In this document: one piece after another, positions 1-7,500 of the stretch | Numbering within the stretch: position 1 is the first letter of the stretch | Layout: each line of letters begins with the position of its first letter | NCBI RefSeq assembly: GCF_034676705.1 | Contig: NZ_JAUCBS010000013.1 | Coordinates: forward strand, 1 to 7,500 | Reading direction: 5' to 3' | Source of the DNA: Gemmobacter sp. | GTDB lineage: Bacteria > Pseudomonadota > Alphaproteobacteria > Rhodobacterales > Rhodobacteraceae | Length of the DNA: 7,500 nt | The notes under the pieces: generated by a model | The model's database searches: none | What the model saw: the letters and a program-made list of their open reading frames with translations, nothing else | Told to the model about the DNA's origin: nothing | Position numbers and translations under genes: made by a program

Positions 1-61
1 CCGCTGAACCCCTCTCTGTGCGCAAGCGCACGGATCAAGACCCAATCAAGAAACGTCGCTG

Positions 62-85
62 CCCGCCCCTTGAGGCGGGTTTTTT
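62..85 (+). terminator. Intrinsic terminator before the lysis cassette
   Basis: A 6-bp GC stem (CCCGCC at 62-67, GGCGGG at 74-79) with a 6-base loop is followed directly by six Ts (80-85). It probably ends the transcript of a gene lying left of the window; a TGA at 5-7 could be that gene's stop codon. It sits only about 20 bases before the muramidase start, so the lysis genes need either readthrough or antitermination, or a promoter that is not obvious here. A second short inverted repeat, GTGCGC/GCGCAC, lies at 18-31 but has no T tract. Confidence 0.8.
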
Positions 86-106
86 CATGCCTGAAAGGAG
101 CCCGCG

Positions 107-883
107 ATGGCCCGAGAGAACTTCGCCGCCTGCATGGCGGAAATCTTCGCCCACGAGGGCGGCTACGTCGATCACCCGAAGGACCCGGGCGGCGCCACGA
201 ACATGGGCATCACCATCGGGACGCTGCGCGACTGGCGGGGCGGGCCAGTCACCAAGGACGACGTCCGCAGCCTGACCAAGCGCGAGGCCGAAACCATCTA
301 CCGCGCCCGCTACTGGAACCCGGTGCGCGGCGACGATCTCCGCGCCGGTGTCGATCTCGTTGCCCTCGATCCCGCGGTGAACAGCGGCGTCAGGCGCGGC
401 GTGCAATGGCTGCAGCGCGCGGTGGGCGTCGCGGCCGACGGCAAGATGGGGCCGCTGACCCTGAAGGCCGCGAACGATGCCACTCCCGTCGATGCGATCA
501 AGCGCGCCTGCGCCACTCGCATGGGCTTTCTGCGCGGCCTGAGGACCTGGGACACCTTCGGGCGCGGCTGGTCGCGCCGGGTGGCGCGCGTCGAGGCTGT
601 GGCGGTCCGCATGGCGGTCGAGGCCAGCACGCTGCCCGCTCGCCCGACGCTGATCGCGGAGAAGGCCGAGGCAGAGGCCAAGGCGCGCCGCGAAGGCAAG
701 AGCGCAGGTGGCGTGGCGGTGGGCGGCGGCGCGGGCACCACGCTCGCGGACCTGCCCGAATGGACGATCCTCTTGGTGGTCGCGGTCGTGGTCTTGGCGG
801 TGATCAACCTGCTCGGCCGCCGACGGCACGAGCAGGAGCGGGCAGCAGCGTTCCAAGCGGTCGCGGAGGAGGCACGGGCATGA
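107..883 (+). CDS. GH108 N-acetylmuramidase (phage endolysin) with C-terminal membrane anchor
   Basis: This 258-residue protein should cut the glycan chain of peptidoglycan for phage release. Residues 1-90 match the glycoside hydrolase family 108 pattern: HEGGY at 16-20 with the expected catalytic Glu17, then DPGGATNMGIT at 26-36, and IYRARYWNP at 64-72. Residues about 87-170 fit the 'predicted peptidoglycan-binding' domain usually paired with GH108 (VNSG, WLQRAVG, ADGKMGPLT). A charged Ala/Glu/Lys/Arg stretch (about 190-205) and a Gly-rich linker lead to one hydrophobic helix at 219-237, followed by a basic and acidic tail. There is no N-terminal signal peptide, so either holins or the C-terminal helix must bring it to the membrane. 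The start is set by AAAGGAG at 93-99. Its stop overlaps the next start (ATGA). Family assignment is firm; use in a prophage rather than a gene transfer agent is inferred from context. Confidence 0.92.
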   Translation: MARENFAACMAEIFAHEGGYVDHPKDPGGATNMGITIGTLRDWRGGPVTKDDVRSLTKREAETIYRARYWNPVRGDDLRAGVDLVALDPAVNSGVRRGVQWLQRAVGVAADGKMGPLTLKAANDATPVDAIKRACATRMGFLRGLRTWDTFGRGWSRRVARVEAVAVRMAVEASTLPARPTLIAEKAEAEAKARREGKSAGGVAVGGGAGTTLADLPEWTILLVVAVVVLAVINLLGRRRHEQERAAAFQAVAEEARA

Positions 884-1101
884 AGCTGAAGGGATATCGG
901 ACGCTGATCCTTAACACCGTCGCGGGCGCGCTGGCCGCGCTCGAGGTGGCGCTGCCGCATGTAGTCGATGTGCTCGGGATGCCCGAGCTTCGCGGGATCC
1001 TGCCGCAGGGCTGGCTCCCCTACTACGCTCTGGCGCTGGCGCTGCTGAACATCTGGCTTCGGACCATCACCACCACGCCGGTCGGGAGGAAGGAGCCGTG
1101 A
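880..1101 (+). CDS. Small two-helix membrane protein, candidate holin
   Basis: This 73-residue protein has two hydrophobic segments, about residues 8-26 (LILNTVAGALAALEVAL region) and 45-61 (WLPYYALALALLNIWL), and a short polar C-terminus. The ATG at 880 overlaps the muramidase stop as ATGA and is preceded by GCGGAGGA at 863-870 at a normal distance, so this start is preferred over a longer in-frame reading that would lie across the muramidase gene. Its small size, two membrane spans and place next to an endolysin suit a holin or holin accessory protein. I do not recognise a named family from the sequence, so the holin role rests on context. Confidence 0.75.
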   Translation: MKLKGYRTLILNTVAGALAALEVALPHVVDVLGMPELRGILPQGWLPYYALALALLNIWLRTITTTPVGRKEP

Positions 1102-1493
1102 GCTGGTTCGTGGGGCTGCTGACTGGCGGGATCATCCAGCAGTTCACCGCGCCCCTGCTCGAGGCACACCGCCTCCGACTCGCCGCGCAGAACGACAGCG
1201 AGCGCCTGGCGGCCGAGAAGCAGATCGCAAGCCTCGAGGCGGCGCGGGATATTGCGCTGGCCGAGCAGTCGGATCGGTGGAGCGCGACGCGCATCGGTCG
1301 GCTCCTGATCGTGGTGCCATTCGGCCTCTGGTGGACCGCCGTCTTCGCCGTCTCCATCTTGAACCCGCTTTTCGGCTGGACGCTGACCATCGACGACATT
1401 CCCTCCCGCTTCTGGGATATCGCGACCATCCTGATCCCGGCCGTGATCCTCGGCGACGCTGGGGCGCTGGCCGCGCGGCGCTGGGCGCGATGA
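1098..1493 (+). CDS. Membrane protein resembling three-helix phage/GTA holins
   Basis: This 131-residue protein starts with GTG at 1098, overlapping the previous stop as GTGA, with a strong GGAGGAAGGAG at 1085-1095 ahead of it. The layout is a mildly hydrophobic N-terminus (1-20), a charged helical stretch rich in Glu, Ala and Arg (22-60, likely coiled coil), then two clear membrane segments at about 69-89 (LLIVVPFGLWWTAVFAV) and 107-125 (IATILIPAVILGDAGAL). This order of parts resembles the '3TM holin for gene-transfer release' group known from Rhodobacteraceae, but I cannot confirm homology by eye. It is the second membrane protein of the cassette, so the true holin could be this one or its upstream neighbour, with the other acting as antiholin or spanin-like partner. 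Confidence 0.75.
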   Translation: MSWFVGLLTGGIIQQFTAPLLEAHRLRLAAQNDSERLAAEKQIASLEAARDIALAEQSDRWSATRIGRLLIVVPFGLWWTAVFAVSILNPLFGWTLTIDDIPSRFWDIATILIPAVILGDAGALAARRWAR

Positions 1494-1819
1494 CGGTCGA
1501 GCCGGTGGTCGAGGCGTCAGAGGACGGGCGGAGCTTCACGATCACAAAGAGCGCGTGGTCGGGCACATATCCGATCGATGCCCTGCCGCGTCAGCTGAAG
1601 TTCTATCGGCAGCTGCGGGACAGGAAGAACGGTGCCTACGCCCTGCATTACCAGCCCACTGTCGAGGCATTGGAGAAATTCAGGCGCCGAAAGGCATACA
1701 CGACCGAACGCAGGGCCAAACCGGCCTTCAAGACCAGAAATCGCGCTCAGATCGCGCATCAGATGCCCGAACCATGGCAAACCGTGCCCAAGAGGCTTGA
1801 TCTGTGCGCAACGCAGTGA
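1490..1819 (+). CDS. Hypothetical protein, fourth gene of the lysis cassette
   Basis: This 109-residue soluble protein is not recognised. Its ATG at 1490 overlaps the preceding stop (ATGA) and no good ribosome binding site is visible just upstream, so translation is probably coupled. A longer in-frame reading from 1277 lies over the previous gene and is rejected. The N-terminal 60 residues look compact and mixed (SFTITKSAW, LPRQLKFYRQLRDRKNGAYALHY). The C-terminal 45 residues are strongly basic and low in hydrophobics (KFRRRKAYTTERRAKPAFKTR), with no membrane segment. GC content falls along the gene toward the AT-rich region that follows: 34 of 60 bases are G or C at 1681-1740, against 45 of 60 at 421-480. 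The C-terminus may therefore lie at or across a recombination boundary. Confidence 0.7.
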   Translation: MTVEPVVEASEDGRSFTITKSAWSGTYPIDALPRQLKFYRQLRDRKNGAYALHYQPTVEALEKFRRRKAYTTERRAKPAFKTRNRAQIAHQMPEPWQTVPKRLDLCATQ

Positions 1820-1902
1820 AAAGACGGAGGAGAAGAAATCCAACTTGGGGAATGTCGGTTCAATGTTGCGCTTGGGTCGCATTGAAGTTTGAGGATAATA
1901 TA

Positions 1903-2922
1903 ATGCGAATATTAGAGCTTGACGGCCTTAGAGCAGTCGCCGTCTTAATGGTTTTCTTTGCGCATGCTGGAGTATTCCTTCCCGGCGGCGGTGTCGGTGT
2001 AGATGTATTTTTCTCGATAAGCGGCTACATCATAACAAAGATCCTGCTCGATGAGATGCGATCTACTGGAACAATTTCATTTGGTAAATTCTATAAACGA
2101 CGAATCCGAAGATTGTGGCCCGCCCTTTTTGGTCTACTGCTTATCTTTTTTATCTATGGTGTCGTCGCAAGTCTTGCCGACGGAAACTTGAGGGCTGGCA
2201 TACTTCTTTCTGTGGCCGCTTCTGCAGCCAGCTTCATGAATTACGCTAGAGCTTTCGAATTAGGTTCTGGCGGGCTTTTGGGGCATACATGGTCCCTTGC
2301 AGTTGAGGAACAATTCTATTTGATTTGGCCTCTCTTACTACTATTTTGCGCTCGCATTTCCAAGAGAACGTCCGTCACCATTCTGCTCGTATCAACAATT
2401 CTAATCGCTCTCTGGAGGGGCTGGCTTGGCTTGTCAGGTTCGTGGTGGTATGCTTACCATGCTCTTGAAACCCGCGCCGACGGTCTGATATTTGGTGCGC
2501 TCCTTGCATTTGTAGGGGCGGAACATTTCAGGTCATTAGCTAAATTTTGGCTTCTGCCATCTATCTATATTTTAGCTATTGCGATGACGGGAAATTATTG
2601 GACATCCACTCCAATGCTTTTAGGCGGGCATTCACTCATTGCGATTGCCTCAGCGTGGCTGGTATGCGCATGCGTGATACAAAATAGTCCGTTTACAACT
2701 GTTCTGGCCTCTGCACCTGCTGTTTGGTTGGGTGACAGGTCGTACAGTTTGTATCTTTGGCACTACCCCATCCTAGGAGTTATTGGAAACTATAATCTAC
2801 CCGCTTGGCTTAACCTTGGTGCCGGTTTTGCGGGATCGCTTGTGGCTGCTGATTTATCTTATAGGCTTCTTGAAAATTCCTTTAGAAAAAGCCGACACCC
2901 ACCCGCAGTAACTGGATTCTGA
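1903..2922 (+). CDS. Acyltransferase 3 family membrane protein (OafA-like O-acyltransferase)
   Basis: This 339-residue integral membrane protein should transfer an acyl group, often acetyl, to a sugar of O-antigen, exopolysaccharide or another glycan at the inner membrane. Family motifs are nearly all present: ELDGLRAVAVL at 5-15, FFAH with conserved His21, GVGVDVFFSISGYI at 30-43, the basic RRIRRLWPAL at 66-75, WSLAVEEQFYLIWP at 130-143, ETRADGLIFGALLA at 189-202 and SYSLYLWHYPI at 280-290. About ten hydrophobic segments can be seen. It ends after the membrane domain and carries no C-terminal SGNH domain, unlike the longer fused members. The start follows GAGG at 1891-1894 with normal spacing; an in-frame GTG at 1804 would overlap the previous gene and lacks this site. 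The gene is AT-rich (22 of 60 bases G or C at 2041-2100), unlike the cassette before it, which suggests transfer. The substrate cannot be told from sequence. Confidence 0.93.
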   Translation: MRILELDGLRAVAVLMVFFAHAGVFLPGGGVGVDVFFSISGYIITKILLDEMRSTGTISFGKFYKRRIRRLWPALFGLLLIFFIYGVVASLADGNLRAGILLSVAASAASFMNYARAFELGSGGLLGHTWSLAVEEQFYLIWPLLLLFCARISKRTSVTILLVSTILIALWRGWLGLSGSWWYAYHALETRADGLIFGALLAFVGAEHFRSLAKFWLLPSIYILAIAMTGNYWTSTPMLLGGHSLIAIASAWLVCACVIQNSPFTTVLASAPAVWLGDRSYSLYLWHYPILGVIGNYNLPAWLNLGAGFAGSLVAADLSYRLLENSFRKSRHPPAVTGF

Positions 2923-3026
2923 TTTGAGATTACGTAGGTGTTCCATCCCGGATGGCAGGAGAACCGCTGATAAAAAACTCACCCACGGAAGAAAACTTAT
3001 GGACGACAGTCCCCGACGGGGCGGTG
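2923..3026. other. Gene-free spacer after the acyltransferase
   Basis: No supported gene is seen here. The stretch contains a short inverted repeat CCATCC/GGATGG (2943-2955) without a T tract, so it is not a convincing terminator. A GC-rich inverted repeat CCCCG/CGGGG lies at 3011-3021, at the point where composition switches from AT-rich to GC-rich, and could mark the edge of the transposase stub that follows. Confidence 0.5.
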
Positions 3027-3212
3027 TCAGCAGACCGTGTTGGCGCGGGTGCGTGACGCGAGCAGCGGGCTGAGCACGTCACGATAGCTGCGGTCCGCAG
3101 TGTCACGGGCGGCGTGCCAGCGACCGTAGGCGGCAAGGTTCTTCGAGGCGGGGCCGTAGAACGGCTGCATGAAGGCGCGGAACCGGCCGATCAGGGTGTT
3201 CAGGGCGTTCAC
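3027..3212 (-). pseudogene. Transposase C-terminal remnant, possibly IS1595-like
   Basis: An open frame of 61 codons reads on the minus strand from 3212 to a TGA at 3029-3027. It opens with a GTG preceded in frame by TGA at 3218-3216. The residues NALNTLIGRFRAFMQPF, GPASKNLAAYGRW and a short polar tail resemble the conserved C-terminal end of IS1595-type transposases (pattern N-x-x-N, RF or RL, PF-x-G, K-x-L-x-x-Y-x-x-W). The recognition is from memory and is moderate. It lacks any catalytic DDE region, so if real it is a dead stub. It is GC-rich (42 of 60 bases at 3061-3120) while both flanking genes are not, and it ends only 12 bases from the SGNH gene stop. It could instead be a small unrelated gene. 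Confidence 0.45.
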
Positions 3213-3224
3213 GGTTCAGAGTAC

Positions 3225-3995
3225 TTATTGTACTTGACCAATCTGAACAATTCGAGCGCGTATTCGTTCTGCAATACGCTGCATCTGGGCGTCTTTCGGA
3301 TGATCATTTACTCCTGGATGGGAGAAAGTAGGCGGATCATCAAACCTCTGATACAGCCGAACATCGCCAATGAACACAAAGTGCCCGTTGTGACGTTCGC
3401 ACATTTCTTCGATTAGTGAATCGATATTAGGTTTGCGCCAATAGGTCGAAACACAAAGGATTGTCGTGTCAGGGCCCGCGGCTTCAAGAATGGCTTCGTA
3501 GGATAATGCAAACGCCGGAACCACCGCCTCGGTAGTGGTGTTGTCGCCAAGCTGCAAAACAAGAAAATCCGAATCCCGCAGCAGTTCGTCTATAGCATCA
3601 AGAGCAGCGTCCAGCTCGCTAGCATCAATTTCCAATGGATACATATTTCTTACGTACGCTGCGTTCCGTGGAACATCCAGCAAGCGTAGAAGAACCGACA
3701 CGTAATCATTTTCTGGTGTCGATGCTGCCATCCCGTGATCGCCCGTCCAGGAAACTTCATCCGAAGGACTGGCATATGTGATACTATTCCCCAGAACAAC
3801 AAATCTCTCTGTCCCGTTAGGTTCGGGTTGATCTAGTGAAGGGAGGCTGCTTCGTCCAAGCATATCGCGGAAAGGGGCAGCGTATGAAGCCACTGAACGA
3901 ATCTGTTCGTAAGGGAAGACTTGGAACTTCCCTACGAGCACGCCGTATCCGAACGAAAACAACCCGAAAAAAATAATCCAAACGCGAAACTTCAT
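3225..3995 (-). CDS. SGNH/GDSL-type hydrolase with N-terminal membrane anchor
   Basis: This 256-residue protein begins with a hydrophobic segment (residues 5-22), probably a signal anchor or uncleaved signal peptide, so the catalytic part should face the periplasm. Block I is VVLGNSIT at 66-73 with nucleophile Ser71. A second conserved-looking stretch, WTGDHGMAAS followed by NDYVSVLLRLL (83-106), is typical of one SGNH subgroup. LQLGDN at 147-152 occupies the block III position (usual form GxND). The C-terminal DHPKDAQMQRIAERI at 231-245 provides the Asp/His pair. SGNH enzymes are esterases or acyltransferases on small esters or acylated sugars; the substrate here is unknown. The start is supported by GGAGAG at 4003-4008, seven bases upstream. 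The gene converges on the acyltransferase. Its GC content is intermediate (30 of 60 bases at 3541-3600). Confidence 0.85.
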   Translation of the reverse strand: MKFRVWIIFFGLFSFGYGVLVGKFQVFPYEQIRSVASYAAPFRDMLGRSSLPSLDQPEPNGTERFVVLGNSITYASPSDEVSWTGDHGMAASTPENDYVSVLLRLLDVPRNAAYVRNMYPLEIDASELDAALDAIDELLRDSDFLVLQLGDNTTTEAVVPAFALSYEAILEAAGPDTTILCVSTYWRKPNIDSLIEEMCERHNGHFVFIGDVRLYQRFDDPPTFSHPGVNDHPKDAQMQRIAERIRARIVQIGQVQ

Positions 3996-4204
3996 TGAGG
4001 CGCTCTCCAGAAAAATTGCCGCTCCCCATCAACGGCGCGCTGTTGTTACGTAACGCACTGAGGCCTCAGATTGAAGCCAAGGCTTTTGGGAGTCGATAGG
4101 TAAGTTCAGCAGTGGTGCTGGAGACAAAGTCATGAGCGGCTAAAGCCGCGCCGACATAACTGCAATGTCGAAGTCAAGATCTTGAGTCATGCTTGAGTCA
4201 AACC
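3996..4204. promoter_or_regulatory. Palindrome-rich intergenic region upstream of the SGNH gene
   Basis: No gene is seen. Four short perfect or near-perfect inverted repeats occur: GTTACGTAAC (4045-4054), CTGAGGCCTCAG (4058-4069), GCGGCTAAAGCCGC (4136-4149) and TCAAGATCTTGA (4174-4185). A nine-base direct repeat CTTGAGTCA occurs at 4181-4189 and 4192-4200, an 11-base period. This is the only place where a promoter for the SGNH gene can lie, because the rRNA operon terminator is just upstream of it. No clear -35/-10 pair could be chosen. The palindromes may be operator sites or scars of insertions. Confidence 0.4.
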
Positions 4205-4236
4205 AAAAGGCCCCGGCGATGCGCTCGGGGCCTTTT
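4205..4236 (-). terminator. Intrinsic terminator of the rRNA operon
   Basis: AAAAGGCCCC (4205-4214) pairs perfectly with GGGGCCTTTT (4227-4236), with one further G-C pair inside and a small loop. Read on the minus strand the stem ends in a T run, 29 bases past the tRNA-fMet 3' end. It should stop rRNA operon transcription before the SGNH gene. The stem is symmetric, so it may also work for transcripts coming the other way. Confidence 0.9.
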
Positions 4237-4264
4237 CGTAAGCGTTTGTTAAAACGCTGTATTT

Positions 4265-4341
<77 letters not shown>

Positions 4342-4384
4342 CCGGGATATTGATTGTTCAGAGATGATTTACGGTTCTTTTTAA

Positions 4385-4500
4385 GTCTGGCGGCGAGCTA
4401 CTCTCCCACGTCTTGAGACGCAGTACCATTGCCGCGGCGGCACTTAACTTCCGAGTTCGGGAAGGGATCGGGTGTTTTGCTCGCGCTATGACCACCAGAC
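4385..4500 (-). rRNA. rrf: 5S ribosomal RNA
   Basis: On the minus strand the 116 bases begin GTCTGG (4500-4495) and end CCAGAC (4390-4385), which pair as the terminal helix I. The interior contains the characteristic CCCGAACTCGGAAGTTAAG stretch and a GGTACTGC motif. It lies about 100 bases after the 23S end and 43 bases before the tRNA-fMet, as expected in an rRNA operon. Exact ends are taken from the helix and could shift by one or two bases. Confidence 0.96.
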
Positions 4501-4599
4501 CTAAGAAGGACCGTATTACATCGGTGCTGGATTTCAGCGACTGTTCGTTGAGTACACTTGAAGTGTAGTATGTCTTCCAGAGTCTTGCTTTTTCTGGAT
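4501..4599 (-). other. 23S-5S internal transcribed spacer
   Basis: About 99 bases separate the 23S and 5S genes. The spacer contains the 3' arm of the 23S processing stem (4587-4599) and a short inverted repeat, TACACTT/AAGTGTA around 4553-4567, likely to form a small hairpin in the precursor. No tRNA or gene is present. Confidence 0.8.
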
Positions 4600-7477
<2,878 letters not shown>

Positions 7478-7486
<9 letters not shown>

Positions 7487-7500
7487 AATCCAGAAAGAGC
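7478..7500 (-). other. 5' arm of the 23S precursor processing stem
   Basis: The minus-strand bases from 7500 to 7478 (CTTTCTGGATTGGATCAAGC and flank) pair with the sequence at 4587-4608 on the far side of the gene, with one bulged T. This long helix loops out the whole 23S and is the usual RNase III substrate that separates pre-23S from the primary transcript. The upstream part of the operon (16S, tRNA-Ile, tRNA-Ala) would lie beyond the right edge of the window. Confidence 0.8.

Noticed and set aside
35..960. Long open frames on the minus strand and in the other plus frames over the muramidase gene
   Set aside because: High GC makes the shadow frames of the real gene open; the proteins are rich in Arg/Ala/Pro/His and show no family motifs, while the 107-883 frame carries clear GH108 motifs.
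1804..1902. Upstream in-frame extension of the acyltransferase from GTG 1804
   Set aside because: The added 33 residues are basic and do not belong to the family; the ATG at 1903 has GAGG at correct spacing and begins right at the conserved LDGLRA motif.
1865..1903. Possible sigma-70 promoter (TTGCGC or TTGGGT with GATAAT)
   Set aside because: Spacing is either too long or places the -10 over the ribosome binding site and start codon, leaving no room for a transcript start.
2943..2955. Inverted repeat CCATCC/GGATGG as terminator of the acyltransferase gene
   Set aside because: The stem is short with almost no loop and no T run follows.
4181..4200. Two CTTGAGTCA copies as a CRISPR-like or iteron array
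   Set aside because: Only two copies of nine bases with a two-base gap; far too short and few for a CRISPR array or a replication iteron set.

Overview
The window looks like the chromosome of a GC-rich alphaproteobacterium, most likely Rhodobacteraceae (Paracoccus/Rhodobacter-like). The reasons are the 23S-5S-tRNA-fMet order at the end of an rRNA operon, the helix 9 insertion in the 23S rRNA that is typical of alphaproteobacteria, the alphaproteobacterial form of the initiator tRNA, and the high GC of the left-hand genes. The genus is an inference.

Left part (1-1819, + strand, GC-rich): the end of a prophage. After an intrinsic terminator come four genes in one overlapping cassette: a GH108 muramidase (endolysin) with a C-terminal membrane anchor, two small membrane proteins that are candidate holins, and an unknown 109-residue protein. 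Start and stop codons overlap at all three junctions (ATGA, GTGA, ATGA), which indicates translational coupling. The cassette would release phage (or gene transfer agent) particles by permeabilising the inner membrane and cutting peptidoglycan.

Middle part (about 1820-4204): a compositionally foreign patch. An AT-rich acyltransferase-3 (OafA-like) gene follows the lysis cassette on the same strand. A separate SGNH/GDSL-type hydrolase gene with an N-terminal membrane anchor faces it. Between them lies a GC-rich stub of about 200 bp that resembles the C-terminus of a transposase. Acyltransferase and SGNH domains often work together, sometimes fused, in O-acylation of surface polysaccharide, so this patch may be a surface-modification (lysogenic conversion) module. 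The region upstream of the SGNH gene is crowded with short perfect palindromes and a tandem repeat.

Right part (4205-7500, - strand): the 3' portion of an rRNA operon. Read on the minus strand, it contains the complete 23S rRNA with its flanking RNase III processing stem, 5S rRNA, tRNA-fMet(CAT) and a strong intrinsic terminator. Many open frames across the 23S are chance ORFs inside the rRNA. The transcription of the operon runs toward the accessory region and is stopped by the terminator at 4205-4236.

I see no clearly new defence or retro-type system. The most unusual content is the foreign acyltransferase/SGNH pair wedged between a prophage lysis cassette and an rRNA operon, and the uncharacterised fourth gene of the lysis cassette.
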